Of a stretch of DNA of 64,000 nucleotides, positions 28,053-39,155 are shown one piece after another; the stretch's first letter is position 1, and each line of letters begins with the position of its first letter. Made by a program: the position numbers and the translations under genes. The stretch is from the NCBI RefSeq assembly GCF_018881545.1, contig NZ_JACVQD010000001.1, positions 462,039 to 526,038 of the forward strand. Direction: 5' to 3'. The notes beneath the pieces are model-generated. The model was not told where the DNA came from, did not search any database, and saw only the letters and a program-made list of their open reading frames with translations. The stretch comes from Polynucleobacter alcilacus (GTDB lineage Bacteria > Pseudomonadota > Gammaproteobacteria > Burkholderiales > Burkholderiaceae).

Positions 28053-29213
28053 TTATTTTTTCTTTACTTCCCAAGAGTTGCCTTGCTTTACCAACTCGCG
28101 ATCACAGACATATTCGGCGGCTTCTATTGTTTCACCAGCCATCACCTGAATGACTACCTCGCCAGCGCTACGTAATTTCACAATAGCCTGATTTAAAGCG
28201 GCATCATCAAGCCAAGGAGCAACAATCGCTTGCTGGCTTACTTGCAGAGACGACAAGCTTGCTAAGGTTAGAAGATCTAATGAGAAGCCGGTTGCTGGAC
28301 GTGAGCGGCCAAAGGCCTGACCTACATGATCATAGCGGCCGCCTCGCGCAATCGGTTGAGGAAGCTTGTCAATATAAGCAGCAAACATCACCCCGCTGTG
28401 ATATTGATAGCCTCGTAGATCTGCCAAATCAATACTGATCTCTAGGTCACTAGAGGAGCTTGCCACAGCAACTAAGCGCTCTAGATCTGCCAAGGCCTGA
28501 TCGATAGCGGGATGCTTAGGCAATATCTTTTTAGCCTTTGTTAATACTTCTGCGCAAGGGCCATTCAATTCAGTTAAAGCCATCAGCGCTGCACTAGCAT
28601 TTACTGGCAAACAAGTAGCCCATTGACTTAAGCGAGGGCGATCCTTAGTTTGCAATAAACCATATACAGTTTCGATGGTCTCTTTATCCAGGTTTTGATC
28701 AGCCAAAATTCCCGTCAAGATACCAGCGTGCGATAGATCAAGGTACACCCGATCTAAGCCTGCAATCGAAAGTGTCTTGAGGAGGAGTGTGATGGCCTCG
28801 AAATCTGCTTCCCAAGTCGCGCAGCCATAAATCTCTGCACCCAATTGCAATTCTTCACGCGCAGTACTGCCCACTGGGGTACGCGCGTGCGCAACAGACC
28901 CTGCATAGCAAAGGCGGGTAACGCCTGCACGATTTAATAAGTGCGCATCGATACGCGCTACTTGAGGAGTAATGTCAGCACGCAAACCTAAGGTACGGCC
29001 AGATAACTGATCTACCAACTTAAAGGTTTGCAGATTCAGATCGGAACCAGTACCTGTTAATAAGGAGTCTAAGAACTCCAAAATAGGCGGGGCAACCAAT
29101 TCATATCCATAAGATTGATACAAATCCAGAATGGAGCGACGCAAAGTCTCTACCTTGCGAGCCTCAGCTGGCAAAACATCTGCTATATCTTCAGGAAGTA
29201 ACCAGCGATTCAT
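28053..29213 (-). CDS. hisZ: ATP phosphoribosyltransferase regulatory subunit HisZ
   Basis: HisRS-like protein without tRNA-binding domain that partners the short HisG for the first step of histidine synthesis. 386 residues with class II synthetase motifs 'LVAPPILEFLDSLLTG' , 'LRADITPQVARIDAH' and 'ARGGRYDHVGQAFGRSRPATGFSLDL'. Located between hflC and purA, its standard betaproteobacterial place. A true hisS is also present at 36516, so this is HisZ and not a synthetase. Confidence 0.94.
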   Translation of the reverse strand: MNRWLLPEDIADVLPAEARKVETLRRSILDLYQSYGYELVAPPILEFLDSLLTGTGSDLNLQTFKLVDQLSGRTLGLRADITPQVARIDAHLLNRAGVTRLCYAGSVAHARTPVGSTAREELQLGAEIYGCATWEADFEAITLLLKTLSIAGLDRVYLDLSHAGILTGILADQNLDKETIETVYGLLQTKDRPRLSQWATCLPVNASAALMALTELNGPCAEVLTKAKKILPKHPAIDQALADLERLVAVASSSSDLEISIDLADLRGYQYHSGVMFAAYIDKLPQPIARGGRYDHVGQAFGRSRPATGFSLDLLTLASLSSLQVSQQAIVAPWLDDAALNQAIVKLRSAGEVVIQVMAGETIEAAEYVCDRELVKQGNSWEVKKK

Positions 29214-29233
29214 GATAGGGACTAATTACTTTC

Positions 29234-30103
29234 TTATTTTTTATGCAGAAACTTAAAGAATTCGCCATTAGGCTCCACCACCATGATGTCTTTCTTATCC
29301 TTGAAAGAACTCCGATAGGCTTCTAAACTTTGGTAGAACTGAGCGAACTGCGGATCACGTCCAAATGCTTCGGCGTAAAGGGCTGTGGCCTTCGCATCCC
29401 CTGCCCCTTTGATCTTTTGAGCATCACGATAGGCTTCTGCCAAAATCGTGTCGCGTTGACGCTCGGCATTTGCGCGTATCTTGTCTGACTCTGCAGCACC
29501 CATCGAACGCAGTTCATTGGCAACGCGTTTGCGTTCAGCTTCCATACGGCGATAGACCGAGTCGCTGATTTCTGCCAAGAGGTCAACGCGCTTTAAGCGC
29601 ACATCGACAATTTCAACGCCAATATCAGCAGCATCATCTGCTACTTTTTTCCGGATACCCTGCATCACTTCTTCACGCTGATCAGAAATCAACTCACGTA
29701 CTGTACGCTTCGTGAACTCTTCATTCAAAGCCGAGCGGACTAACTGAGTCAAACGGTCTTGAGCTAAACGCTCATCACCCTTAAAACTGATGAAGAATTT
29801 ACGGGGATCAACAATACGCCATTTCACATAGGAGTCCACCAGCAGATTTTTCTTTTCAGCAGTAATAAACCGTTCTGCTTCTGGATTATCGATAGTCAAA
29901 ATACGGCGGTCAAAGAAACGCACGCTTTCGAAAGGGGCTGGTAGCTTTATTCGTAAACCTGGCTCTTCAATCACGCGCACGATCTGCCCGAATGAGAACA
30001 CTACGGCAAACTTGCGCTGATCAACAATAAAGATACTGGATGACAGGATATAAATCAGTGCAATAAAGCCAATGACTGCGGCAATTAAACGATTAGCATT
30101 CAT
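29234..30103 (-). CDS. hflC: HflC, SPFH/band 7 membrane protein
   Basis: Forms with HflK the periplasmic-side cage around FtsH that modulates degradation of membrane proteins. 289 residues: one N-terminal membrane anchor ('LIAAVIGFIALIYILSSSIFIV'), then the band-7 domain ('RKFAVVFSFGQIVRVIEEPGLRIKLP') and a coiled-coil region ('RRMEAERKRVANELRSMGAAESDKIRANAERQRDTILAEA'). Its ATG overlaps the hflK stop by one base (TAATG), indicating coupled translation. Confidence 0.95.
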   Translation of the reverse strand: MNANRLIAAVIGFIALIYILSSSIFIVDQRKFAVVFSFGQIVRVIEEPGLRIKLPAPFESVRFFDRRILTIDNPEAERFITAEKKNLLVDSYVKWRIVDPRKFFISFKGDERLAQDRLTQLVRSALNEEFTKRTVRELISDQREEVMQGIRKKVADDAADIGVEIVDVRLKRVDLLAEISDSVYRRMEAERKRVANELRSMGAAESDKIRANAERQRDTILAEAYRDAQKIKGAGDAKATALYAEAFGRDPQFAQFYQSLEAYRSSFKDKKDIMVVEPNGEFFKFLHKK

Positions 30104-31617
30104 TATCTTGCCTCCCGATCACGACTGCGGAGACCATCGCGTTTATTATCTGGCAAGTTATTCACTGTAGATGCAGGTGTTGCTGGAGCAGAAATGGATG
30201 GAGAACTCGAGCTGCTTATCCCTGTTGCTCCACCTACCGTAACACTGCCCGTTGGGGTGCTTGTGCCGGATTGATTGGCTTGATTACTAGCAGCTTGTGC
30301 GCTTTCAGCACTGACCTGCGCCACAATCTTATCTAATGGTAAATACAGTAGGCTATTGCTCTTGGTTGTATCCACCAAAATCTTAGTGACGTTGTTATAC
30401 ATTTCACGCATGCTATCGATATACATCCGATCACGCGTAACTTGTGGTGCCTTGGAGTACTCAACCAAAATTTGCTTGAAGCGGGTTGCATCACCCTCTG
30501 CAGTAGCAACAACCCTTGCCTTATAGCCTTCAGCCTCCTGAATCAAGCGAGCTGCAGTTCCTTTGGCGCGAGGAATAATGTCATTAGCATAAGCCTGACC
30601 TTCACTCTTTAAACGCTCTTGGTCTTGACCAGCCTTCACCGCATCATCAAATGCAGCTTGCACTTGCTCGGGCGGTTGCACGTTTTGCACGGTCACACTA
30701 GTTACGTAAATACCGCTCTTATAACTATCCAGAATTTTCTGAATCGAGTTAGCCAAATCAATGCCAATCTTTTCACGCCCTTCATAAAGGACAGTATCCA
30801 TTTTGCTGCGTGCCACAATTTCACGGACAGCGGTTTCAGCTGCTTGCACTACCGTTGCATCCGGATCACGATTGTTAAATAAGTAATCAGTTGGATCTTT
30901 CAGACGATATTGCACGGCAAAGCGCACATCAATGATGTTTTCATCTTCAGTGAGCATGGAAGAGTCTTTTTGATTCGTTGCTTTAATCAACACGGGGCGA
31001 CCTACTTCAACCGAGCGCACACCAGAGAGATTCACAGTCTCATCTGACTGAACTGGCCAAGGCATACGCCAGTTAATACCAGGCCTCGCGGTGTAATCGT
31101 ATTTACCAAAGGTCAGAACGACGCCGGCCTGACCTTCTTGAATAATGAAAAAGCCGCTACAGATCCAGATAAAGAAAATGCCACCAGCTGCCATCAGAAT
31201 GCTGGCTTTTGATCCAAATGGATTGGTGAATTTAAAGTTTGGCACACCAATTCCACCATTACCATTACCATTGCCACCGCCACTACCACCGCGCTGCGAT
31301 GGCGGAGGAATGTCAGTGCTATTAGGTTTATTGGCAGGCTTATTAGCCGATGTACCTGGCTTCTTCTTACCCCCGAAGATGCCAGCCAATCGGTCATTAA
31401 AATCACGCCACAACTCATCCAAATCAGGAGGACCATCTGGCTTTGCAGCGGGCGGTTGATTACTTGGCTGAGTTTCAACTGGCTTATTGCTATCTGGGTC
31501 TGCTTTTGGAGCTTGATCACTAGCCTGCCCATCTTTGGCATCTTTAGATCCGGTGTTGTGGCTATTGCCCCAACCTGGGTCATTGACTGAAAACAGGTCC
31601 AAAAATTTACGCATCAT
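30103..31617 (-). CDS. hflK: HflK, SPFH/band 7 membrane protein
   Basis: Partner of HflC. About 504 residues. N-terminal 'DLFSVNDPGWGN' signature, a long Pro/Gly/Asn-rich linker, membrane segment 'ILMAAGGIFFIWICSGFFII', band-7 domain and an Ala/Ser-rich C-terminal tail ending in a charged 'DGLRSRDREAR'. Start taken at the ATGATG pair at 31617; a further TTG (31641) is less likely. It overlaps the hflX end by 11 bp. The low-complexity linker and tail are long compared with E. coli HflK (419 residues). Confidence 0.93.
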   Translation of the reverse strand: MMRKFLDLFSVNDPGWGNSHNTGSKDAKDGQASDQAPKADPDSNKPVETQPSNQPPAAKPDGPPDLDELWRDFNDRLAGIFGGKKKPGTSANKPANKPNSTDIPPPSQRGGSGGGNGNGNGGIGVPNFKFTNPFGSKASILMAAGGIFFIWICSGFFIIQEGQAGVVLTFGKYDYTARPGINWRMPWPVQSDETVNLSGVRSVEVGRPVLIKATNQKDSSMLTEDENIIDVRFAVQYRLKDPTDYLFNNRDPDATVVQAAETAVREIVARSKMDTVLYEGREKIGIDLANSIQKILDSYKSGIYVTSVTVQNVQPPEQVQAAFDDAVKAGQDQERLKSEGQAYANDIIPRAKGTAARLIQEAEGYKARVVATAEGDATRFKQILVEYSKAPQVTRDRMYIDSMREMYNNVTKILVDTTKSNSLLYLPLDKIVAQVSAESAQAASNQANQSGTSTPTGSVTVGGATGISSSSSPSISAPATPASTVNNLPDNKRDGLRSRDREAR

Positions 31618-32770
31618 TAGAAAAATAGTTTCGGTTGGCAATCGGATTAAATTCAGAAGATTCTGGTCGTTCAGGTAAAGGCTCTAAAAACTCATCCGGG
31701 GCCAATTGTTTCTTGGCACGGTTGTTCTCGACCCTAATTCTATCAGTCATTTGCGCGCATTCGGCGAGTGCCGAGCGGAGCAAATCAAGGCCTAAGCCAG
31801 TCTGGGCTGATAAGAAAATTTGGCTTGGGAAACCCTCACCATCCCGCTCTAAAACTGCCCCCCGGTTAAAGGTCTGGGGCATCTGGTCAATCTTGTTCAT
31901 CACCTCAATTCGAGGGATATCTTGGGCGCCAATTTCTACTAAAACTGCCTCAACTTCAGCCTTTTGCTCCCTAGCAACGGGGCTACAGGCATCAATCACA
32001 TGCAAAATCAGGTCTGCATGGATGGTTTCATCGAGGGTCGCCCTAAAAGCCTCTACTAGTTGGTGAGGCAATTCTCGGATAAATCCGACGGTATCGGAGA
32101 CCACTATCGACCCAACCCCTTCCAAATGGACTTTTCTGGAGGTGGTATCCAAGGTGGCAAACAATTGATCGGCTGCGTATGTCCCTGCTTTAGTTAGGGC
32201 ATTAAATAGTGTGGATTTACCAGCATTGGTATATCCGACCAAAGAAACCGAGAACACATCCTTGCGGTTGCGGGCTCTTCTTTGGGTTCTTTGCTGACGC
32301 TGGAGTTTTTCAAGTTCATTCTCTAGGCGCTTGGCTTTGGTTGCCAGCATCCGGCGATCCAACTCCATCTGCGTTTCGCCAGGACCACCCCGCACTCCAA
32401 TACCGCCGCGTTGACGCTCCAAGTGACTCCATGCCCGCACTAAGCGTGACATGCGATAACGCACTTGCGCCAACTCTACCTGGGTCTTACCAATATGACT
32501 TTGCGCTCTTTGACTAAAGATATCTAAAATTAAACCTGTGCGATCCATGACGTGACGACCAAGGTGGCGCTCTAAGTTTCGTTGCTGCGTTGGGGAAAGC
32601 GGATGATTAAAGATTGCCAATTCAGCATCTTGCTCTTCCATTACCCGCTTGAGTTCATTGACTTTTCCTGAGCCAATAAATAAGGCGGGATCCGTTTTAC
32701 CCTTCCGAGCAATCACACTGGCTGTGGGTATAGAGCCTGCACTATCAGCCAAGAGGCTAAGTTCGGCCAT
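31607..32770 (-). CDS. hflX: GTPase HflX (5' end unclear)
   Basis: Ribosome-associated GTPase that splits stalled 70S ribosomes. The N-domain ('ALFIGSGKVNELKRVM', 'FNHPLSPTQQRNLERHLGRHVMDRTGLILDIFSQRA') is followed by the linker 'GGPGETQMELDRR', G1 'VGYTNAGKSTLFNAL', G3 'VSDTVGFIRELP' and G4 'NKID'. The first ATG (32770) gives 387 residues, but conserved-looking HflX sequence (VDAARAVLVGVDTGRDDFADS) continues in frame upstream to about 32833. No ATG, GTG or TTG occurs there before a TAG at 32861-32863. The real start is therefore non-standard, or there is a frameshift. Follows hfq. Confidence 0.9.
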   Translation of the reverse strand: MAELSLLADSAGSIPTASVIARKGKTDPALFIGSGKVNELKRVMEEQDAELAIFNHPLSPTQQRNLERHLGRHVMDRTGLILDIFSQRAQSHIGKTQVELAQVRYRMSRLVRAWSHLERQRGGIGVRGGPGETQMELDRRMLATKAKRLENELEKLQRQQRTQRRARNRKDVFSVSLVGYTNAGKSTLFNALTKAGTYAADQLFATLDTTSRKVHLEGVGSIVVSDTVGFIRELPHQLVEAFRATLDETIHADLILHVIDACSPVAREQKAEVEAVLVEIGAQDIPRIEVMNKIDQMPQTFNRGAVLERDGEGFPSQIFLSAQTGLGLDLLRSALAECAQMTDRIRVENNRAKKQLAPDEFLEPLPERPESSEFNPIANRNYFSNDA

Positions 32771-32840
32771 GCTATCTGCAAAATCATCGCGTCCAGTATC
32801 AACACCAACCAGGACGGCGCGTGCCGCATCTACTCCAGTT

Positions 32841-33092
32841 TTATACAGGGCTAGCTTCTTCTATACGGAAGTCAATCGCACGAGCAGGAACGATCGTCGA
32901 GATTGCATGTTTGTAAACCATCTGTGTCACCGTATTGCGCAAGAGCACAACATATTGATCAAAAGATTCAATATTGCCTTGCAACTTAATACCATTAACG
33001 AGATAGATCGAAACAGGAATATGCTCTTTGCGCAGGGCATTGAGGAATGGATCCTGAAGTAATTGGATTTTGTTGGGGTTGCTATTACTCAT
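32841..33092 (-). CDS. hfq: RNA chaperone Hfq
   Basis: Sm-like hexameric protein pairing small RNAs with mRNAs. 83 residues with Sm1 '[27 protein letters not shown]' and Sm2 '[13 protein letters not shown]', including the YKHA motif. AAGGAG precedes the ATG. It lies directly upstream of hflX as in most proteobacteria. A short acidic tail (RIEEASPV) replaces the long C-terminus of enterobacteria. Confidence 0.98.
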   Translation of the reverse strand: MSNSNPNKIQLLQDPFLNALRKEHIPVSIYLVNGIKLQGNIESFDQYVVLLRNTVTQMVYKHAISTIVPARAIDFRIEEASPV

Positions 33093-33268
33093 ACTGCTCC
33101 TTATTTATTTTTTATCTTTTGCTGATTTGTTTTTTTGGGAGTCTTGCTTTTTTAATGAATGATTTGCTTCAAACTACTCTGATCACTGTTGCTGAACTAT
33201 CTATATTGGGCTTAATTTCAGGAAAATCAAGCCCCCAAGCGGGCGCAATCGATAAAGCTGAATAAAAA

Positions 33269-34633
33269 TTAGCGTTTTTTACCTTTTTTGCCTTTATCGG
33301 CATCCACATAAGGGTTTTTAGCGGTATTCATCTGAATGCGTAAGGGGGTGCCGCGTAGCTTAAATACATCCCGAAAACGCCCTTCCAGATAGCGCTTATA
33401 ACTGTCCGTCACACCACTCAATGCCGTTCCATGAATCACCACAATGGGAGGGTTCATGCCGCCTTGGTGCGCATAACGCAATTTTGGCCGGCCCATACCC
33501 ACGCGTTTGGGCTGCTGATGTTCAATCGCCTCTTCTAAGATACGAGTCAAACGTGGCGTTGGGAGTTTAGCCATCGCTGCTGCATAAGCAGCATCTACAT
33601 CTTTAAAAAGTTCTTTGAGGCCAGTGCCTTTTTTAGCAGAGATCGGATGCACGTTGGCAAAATCCAAGAAGCGGAGTTTTTGTGCAATCTCTAAACGCGC
33701 ACGTTCTTTTACGTACGTATCTATTCCGTCCCACTTGTTCACAGCAACAACGAGTGCACGCCCTGCTTCAACAATAAATCCAGCGATGTGGGCATCTTGC
33801 TCAGAAATATCTTGCTGTGCATCCAACATCAAGATAACGACGTTGCAATCAGCAATAGCTTGTAATGTTTTAACAACGGAGAACTTCTCAATGGCTTCAA
33901 ATACTTTGCCGCGACGACGTAAGCCAGCAGTATCAACCAGGATGTATGGCTTACCATTGCGTTCAAAGGGAACTTCAATTGCATCGCGAGTCGTTCCGGG
34001 CAGATCAAATGCAATCACCCGCTCCTCACCAATCAATTTATTGATCAAAGTCGATTTACCCACATTCGGACGTCCAACGACAGCAATCTTCATGGGGCGA
34101 TTAGGGTCGTTTGCTAATTCTTCTTCGTCTGGCTCAGCAATACCAAGTGAATCCAATGCGTCATCAATCAGACCACGCACACCATCGCCGTGCGCAGAAG
34201 AAATGGGGAAGGGTTCACCCAAGCCAAGCTCATGAAAGTCGGCAGTCACAATGCCTGCCTGCATTCCTTCCGTTTTATTTACGGCCAAGATGATTGGGCG
34301 ACCTGTCTTGCGCAAGAAGTCGGCAATCACGCGGTCTTGTGGTGCCATGCCTAAGCGCCCATCGACTAAGAAAATAATAATGTCTGACTCAGCTACCGCT
34401 TGCTTGGTTTGCTTTGCCATTTCGGCAACGATGCCGGTTTTAGCAACCGGCTCAAAACCGCCAGTGTCGACGCAAATAAATGCACGCTCACCAATGCGGC
34501 CTTTACCGTAGTGACGATCTCGCGTTAAACCTGAAAAGTCGGCTACCAGGGCATCACGTGAACGCGTTAAGCGATTAAAGAGAGTCGACTTCCCTACATT
34601 GGGACGGCCGACGATAGTGATGACTGGATTCAT
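33269..34633 (-). CDS. der: ribosome-assembly GTPase Der (EngA)
   Basis: Double-GTPase for 50S assembly. 454 residues: first G domain with '[12 protein letters not shown]' at 9-20 and 'VDTGGFEP', acidic linker '[15 protein letters not shown]', second G domain '[14 protein letters not shown]' with '[11 protein letters not shown]', then the KH-like C-terminal domain and a basic 'KGKKGKKR' end. The ATG overlaps the bamB stop (ATGA, 34630-34633). A 176-bp gap to hfq, with a weak GCCC/GGGC hairpin near 33231-33243, separates it from the hfq operon, which probably has its own promoter. Confidence 0.97.
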   Translation of the reverse strand: MNPVITIVGRPNVGKSTLFNRLTRSRDALVADFSGLTRDRHYGKGRIGERAFICVDTGGFEPVAKTGIVAEMAKQTKQAVAESDIIIFLVDGRLGMAPQDRVIADFLRKTGRPIILAVNKTEGMQAGIVTADFHELGLGEPFPISSAHGDGVRGLIDDALDSLGIAEPDEEELANDPNRPMKIAVVGRPNVGKSTLINKLIGEERVIAFDLPGTTRDAIEVPFERNGKPYILVDTAGLRRRGKVFEAIEKFSVVKTLQAIADCNVVILMLDAQQDISEQDAHIAGFIVEAGRALVVAVNKWDGIDTYVKERARLEIAQKLRFLDFANVHPISAKKGTGLKELFKDVDAAYAAAMAKLPTPRLTRILEEAIEHQQPKRVGMGRPKLRYAHQGGMNPPIVVIHGTALSGVTDSYKRYLEGRFRDVFKLRGTPLRIQMNTAKNPYVDADKGKKGKKR

Positions 34634-35775
34634 TTTGGACTATACGCCGCTAATTTCCCACCTTGAGATTGAACCAAGATGAGACCGCCGACTGCAAGAG
34701 GTGCGGCAGAGATTGGACTACTATCGTGACGAATGCGCGCAACCATCTCGCCATTCGCCTGTGAAAATGCATGAATATAACCTTGCGCATCACCCATCAG
34801 TAACACTCTTCCCACCGCTAAAGATTCGCCCACATCGCGGTACTGGAGTTGGGTATTTTCCCAAAACTGAGTACCGTCTTTAGTAGTAAATGCGGTGATA
34901 TGGGATTTTTCATTAGCAGAGAACACTAAATCTGCACTTTGTGAGGTGCCAGTGTAGCTGGAATAATCTTTAAACCAGATGAGAGCGCCAGTACGGGCTT
35001 GCCCACAACCAATCCGCCCCTGATAAGAAACTGCACAGATGACATCGCCATCCATACTCGGTTTAGCTGTGACATCGTTAAGACGCTCAATTTCAGAGAA
35101 GCCTTTCGGGAAGGAAACCGGTGTTTCCCAAACTAAACCACCGTTGGCAATGGCAATCATGCCAAAACGACCACCAGCAAACCCAGTCACAATCACTTCA
35201 TTACCGAGAGCCAACATGCCATAACCTACGCGCAAGGATAAGGCAGATTGTTGACGTTGGTAGGTCCACTTGCGTGCCCCAGTTTGTGCATCCAAGCCAA
35301 TAAATCGATTGTCTAAAGCGCGCACAATTACCACACCCCCAGCAACAATCGGTTCACTCAAGACCTCGCTACCAACACTAACATTCCAGATGGGTTTACC
35401 GGTGTCGTCATAGGCATACACCATGCCTTTAATACTAACGACTGCTGTTGTGCGCCCATCAGACCCAGGTCCAATTGCGAGGCGCTCCGGAACAGATGCC
35501 TCCCATAGTTTGTTACCCGTTACTAAATCAATTTTTGTTAAATTGCCGCGATGCGACGCTGCATATACCGCATCACCCGCAACTACCGGATGAAAGTTGA
35601 AGGTTTCTGAAGAGCCAACACTGGTTGACCAGACTGGCTGTAAATCGAACTGATTACTGACTGTAGCCAAGTCAGCAGGTTTGCGAACCCTAGACCCCCC
35701 TGAGCAAGCAACTAAAGTAGTAGCAAGCAAACCTACCAACACAGTGGTACTTGCCAACTTTACAAAACGCTTCAT
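34630..35775 (-). CDS. bamB: outer membrane assembly lipoprotein BamB
   Basis: Beta-propeller lipoprotein of the BAM complex. 381 residues from the ATG at 35775, chosen because it gives a tidy lipoprotein signal (MKRFVKLAS...LVAC, lipobox before the Cys) with GGAG 9 nt upstream. ATGs at 35781 and 35784 and a GTG at 35799 are alternatives. PQQ-like repeats such as '[13 protein letters not shown]', '[19 protein letters not shown]' and '[17 protein letters not shown]' are visible. Sits between yfgM and der, its conserved place. Confidence 0.95.
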   Translation of the reverse strand: MKRFVKLASTTVLVGLLATTLVACSGGSRVRKPADLATVSNQFDLQPVWSTSVGSSETFNFHPVVAGDAVYAASHRGNLTKIDLVTGNKLWEASVPERLAIGPGSDGRTTAVVSIKGMVYAYDDTGKPIWNVSVGSEVLSEPIVAGGVVIVRALDNRFIGLDAQTGARKWTYQRQQSALSLRVGYGMLALGNEVIVTGFAGGRFGMIAIANGGLVWETPVSFPKGFSEIERLNDVTAKPSMDGDVICAVSYQGRIGCGQARTGALIWFKDYSSYTGTSQSADLVFSANEKSHITAFTTKDGTQFWENTQLQYRDVGESLAVGRVLLMGDAQGYIHAFSQANGEMVARIRHDSSPISAAPLAVGGLILVQSQGGKLAAYSPK

Positions 35776-35795
35776 CGCCATCATCTCCACATTGA

Positions 35796-36455
35796 TCACT
35801 GAGCAACTCCTCCAACGGCATCTAATTTCACTTTCAAGAGACGACGGGCTTCTTCAGGAAATTCTTTTGCTTGGTCTAATTTCTTCCAAGCTTCTTGGTA
35901 ACTACCTTTGGCTTCCGCATTTTTCTTCTGCGCTAAATACCAATCGCCACGACGCTCGAGCCATAAAGCCTCAAAGCCAGCGATGGGAGTCTCTTTCAAG
36001 ATTTGGTCTGCTTCTGCAAAATCTTTTTCAGTCCCTTGCTCGATCAACTGGGTCACAAGGCGTAACTTAGCTAAAGCTAAATAACCTTCATTTGATGCAT
36101 TCTTGGCAGCCCAACGCAAATAGTCGAGCGCTTTAGCGCTATCGCCAGCATCAGAAGCAATTCTTGCGGCAACTAAGCTAGACATCGATGCATATGGCGT
36201 ACTAGAAAATTGCTTTTGCAAATCATCAGCAGCACGTAAGGTCTGCTCTTTATCGCCTTTGGCAATGGCGCTAATCATCGTTTCATAGAGTTTAGAAGCT
36301 TCGAGCGCTTGGCTATTACGCCACCACTGATAACCACTGTAGGCAGCATAAGCAAACAAAGCGACTGTCAAAACCCCTGTAATGAGGTTGCGATACTTTT
36401 TCCAAAATGCTTTGAATTGGTCTAACTGTTCTTGTTCTTCTAGATCTAAAGGCAT
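35796..36455 (-). CDS. YfgM-family tetratricopeptide membrane protein
   Basis: 219-residue single-pass inner membrane protein: cytoplasmic 'EEQEQLDQFKAFWKKYRN', membrane segment 'LITGVLTVALFAYAAYSGYQWW', then periplasmic TPR-like helices. Corresponds to YfgM, an ancillary subunit of SecYEG that hands substrates to periplasmic chaperones. Lies between hisS and bamB as in E. coli. Confidence 0.9.
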   Translation of the reverse strand: MPLDLEEQEQLDQFKAFWKKYRNLITGVLTVALFAYAAYSGYQWWRNSQALEASKLYETMISAIAKGDKEQTLRAADDLQKQFSSTPYASMSSLVAARIASDAGDSAKALDYLRWAAKNASNEGYLALAKLRLVTQLIEQGTEKDFAEADQILKETPIAGFEALWLERRGDWYLAQKKNAEAKGSYQEAWKKLDQAKEFPEEARRLLKVKLDAVGGVAQ

Positions 36456-36515
36456 GTGAATCCAAGCTGATTTATAAGTAATGTATTGCTAATTAAGTCG
36501 ACTATGAGACCCATT

Positions 36516-37847
36516 CTATTCGGAGGCGCCTACTAGAGCATTCATTACGGCCTCTAGTACCCCATCCAAAGGTATGGATTTTTGCTCACCACTCGCACGC
36601 AAGTCTTTGATCTGAGCCTCATCCTTGGCCAATTCATCTGGACCAATGATGACTGCAAAGGCAGCCCCACTGCTATCCGCTTTCTTCATTTGAGACTTAA
36701 AACTAGCGGATTCCCCATCTGGGGGGCAGAAAAGGATAGTGTCGATACCGGCGCTCCGCAAACGCTCAGCAATAATCATGGCAGCAGTTAAGGTTTCTCC
36801 ACCCTGATGCAGAACAAAAATATCACATTGTGCTTGGGGCTCTGGCAATGATCCTGAAACCTTCATGAGTTCTAACACCCGTTCCATACCCATTGCCCAA
36901 CCACACGCGGGGGCTGCTTTACCACCCATCCGCTCAATTAAGGGATCGTAACGACCACCTCCAGCAATAGTACCCTGTGCACCCAATTCATCAGTCACCC
37001 ACTCAAATACCGTGAGGTTGTAATAATCCAAACCACGCACTAGACGTGGATTGATCTTGCAAGGAATATTGTTTGACTTAAGTAAAGCCTGTACGGCGTT
37101 AAAGTGCTTGAGTGACTCTGCTCCCAAGAAGTCCAATAATTTGGGTGCGCCTTCAATCAATGCTTGCATCTCTGGATTCTTGGAATCCAAAATACGCAAA
37201 GGATTCGTCATCAGACGTCGCTGTGAATCTTCATCTAGTTGCGCTGTATTTTTCTCAAAGTAAGTCACTAACGCAGCACGATGCTCGGCACGCTCATTAG
37301 CCTGTCCTAGGGAGTTAATCTCCAGTCGAACCCCTTTAAGGCCGAGCTCATCCCAGAGGCGTTGACCCATGAGAATAATCTCTGCATCGATATCAGGACC
37401 AGCAAAACCCAGTGCTTCAATGCCAAACTGGTGAAATTGACGATAGCGACCCCGTTGTGGGCGCTCATGCCGAAACATCGGACCGGTGTACCAAAGACGC
37501 TTAGGCCCTTCATACAAGAGATTGTTTTCAATCACAGAGCGCACAAGTGCTGCAGTACCCTCAGGACGTAAGGTGAGCTGCTCACCATTCAAGCGATCCT
37601 CGAAGGAGTACATTTCTTTTTCAACGATGTCGGTAACCTCACCAATACCCCGCTGAAATACGGCAGTTGCTTCAAGGATTGGTGTTCGTAAAAACTCATA
37701 ACCATAAGCACGCGCTACATCACGCAGAACATGATCAAGGTGTTCCCACTGTGCTGCATCAGCCGGCAATAGATCGTTCATGCCACGAACGCCATTGATC
37801 TTCTGGGCTTTAGCTTGCACTTTGAGGTCTTTGCTTTGATCGGTCAT
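36516..37847 (-). CDS. hisS: histidyl-tRNA synthetase
   Basis: Class II synthetase, 443 residues. '[20 protein letters not shown]' start, motif 2 '[17 protein letters not shown]' with '[18 protein letters not shown]', His-specific '[15 protein letters not shown]' and '[14 protein letters not shown]', and a C-terminal anticodon-binding domain. 60 bp before yfgM and 30 bp after ispG. Confidence 0.97.
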   Translation of the reverse strand: MTDQSKDLKVQAKAQKINGVRGMNDLLPADAAQWEHLDHVLRDVARAYGYEFLRTPILEATAVFQRGIGEVTDIVEKEMYSFEDRLNGEQLTLRPEGTAALVRSVIENNLLYEGPKRLWYTGPMFRHERPQRGRYRQFHQFGIEALGFAGPDIDAEIILMGQRLWDELGLKGVRLEINSLGQANERAEHRAALVTYFEKNTAQLDEDSQRRLMTNPLRILDSKNPEMQALIEGAPKLLDFLGAESLKHFNAVQALLKSNNIPCKINPRLVRGLDYYNLTVFEWVTDELGAQGTIAGGGRYDPLIERMGGKAAPACGWAMGMERVLELMKVSGSLPEPQAQCDIFVLHQGGETLTAAMIIAERLRSAGIDTILFCPPDGESASFKSQMKKADSSGAAFAVIIGPDELAKDEAQIKDLRASGEQKSIPLDGVLEAVMNALVGASE

Positions 37848-37877
37848 ATTTATTCTTGTTCTGCTAATTGGGCTTGA

Positions 37878-39155
37878 TTAGGATTTTGCTGAGTAATGCT
37901 GTTTGACATACTCATCCACGATGACCTGAAACTCTTCGGCAATGTGTTCACCGCGCAAAGTCTTCACCTTAATGCCATCCACAAACACGGGTGCTGCAGG
38001 TGCCTCGCCCGTACCCGGCAAAGAGATACCAATATTGGCATGCTTACTTTCACCAGGGCCATTCACGATACAGCCCATTACAGCCACATTCATATTCTCA
38101 ACACCAGGATGACTTTTCTTCCATAAAGGCATTTGATGGCGTAAATAAGATTGGATATTGGCAGCCAATTCTTGAAAAGTGGTACTAGTCGTTCTACCGC
38201 AGCCAGGACATGCAATTACCATTGGCGTGAAATGACGCAGGCCCATGGTTTGCAAAATCTCTTGAGCCACAATCACTTCGTTCTCACGTGGCGCGCCTGG
38301 ATCAGGAGTTAGTGAAACCCGAATTGTGTCGCCAATACCCTCTTGCAACAAGATGCCCAGCGCCGCTGTGGAAGACACAATGCCTTTACTACCCATGCCA
38401 GCTTCGGTTAAACCTAAGTGCAATGGGTAGTCTGAGCGGCGCGCAAGATCGCGATAGACCGCAACTAAATCTTGGACATTACTCACTTTGCAAGAAAGCA
38501 TAATTTGATCTGGGTTCATACCCAACTCAACTGCTTTTTCTGCGGACTGCAGTGCAGACTGTATCAATGCTTCGATCATCACTTCTTGTGCAGTCTTAGG
38601 CATTGCTAAAGCAGCATTGCTATCCATGATGGAAGCTAACAGCGCTTGATCTAGACTTCCCCAATTGACACCAATGCGAATCGGCTTGTCATATTTACAA
38701 GCAGCTTCAATCATTTGTGCAAACTGCGGATCACGCTTAGCGCCCTTACCCACATTACCTGGATTAATCCGGTATTTGGAGAGCGCTTTAGCGCACTCGG
38801 GGAAATCATTTAATAAAGTGTGGCCGTTGTAATGAAAATCGCCAATTAAGGGCACCAAGATATCCATCTTGTCCAACTGCTCACGAATATACGGAACCGC
38901 TGCTGCTGCTTCAGGGGTGTTTACAGTAATGCGGACCATCTCTGAGCCAGCCCGTGCCAACTCTTTTACTTGTATCGCGGTACCCACCGCATCGGCAGTA
39001 TCGGTATTGGTCATTGACTGCACGCGCACTGGTGCATCACCACCCACAGTAATGATGTTGGTTTTCCATGTAACTCTTGCTTGACGTGTTGCTCTCTTAG
39101 GAGATGGTCCCAAAGGTAAGCTCGGAAGGGGTGGTAAGGAATGATTCGATTGCAT
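37878..39155 (-). CDS. ispG: 4-hydroxy-3-methylbut-2-enyl diphosphate synthase
   Basis: Iron-sulfur enzyme of the MEP isoprenoid pathway. 425 residues with an N-terminal TIM barrel ('[26 protein letters not shown]') and C-terminal cluster ligands in 'CPGCGR' and 'GCIVNGPGE'. Starts with ATG at 39155, 26 bp after rlmN. In Burkholderia-type genomes pilF and a rodZ-like gene commonly stand between rlmN and ispG; they are absent here. Confidence 0.96.
   Translation of the reverse strand: MQSNHSLPPLPSLPLGPSPKRATRQARVTWKTNIITVGGDAPVRVQSMTNTDTADAVGTAIQVKELARAGSEMVRITVNTPEAAAAVPYIREQLDKMDILVPLIGDFHYNGHTLLNDFPECAKALSKYRINPGNVGKGAKRDPQFAQMIEAACKYDKPIRIGVNWGSLDQALLASIMDSNAALAMPKTAQEVMIEALIQSALQSAEKAVELGMNPDQIMLSCKVSNVQDLVAVYRDLARRSDYPLHLGLTEAGMGSKGIVSSTAALGILLQEGIGDTIRVSLTPDPGAPRENEVIVAQEILQTMGLRHFTPMVIACPGCGRTTSTTFQELAANIQSYLRHQMPLWKKSHPGVENMNVAVMGCIVNGPGESKHANIGISLPGTGEAPAAPVFVDGIKVKTLRGEHIAEEFQVIVDEYVKQHYSAKS

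Noticed and set aside
33615..34235. 206-codon open frame antisense to der
   Set aside because: Ser/Thr/Pro-rich translation typical of the complement of a coding strand; der is certain.
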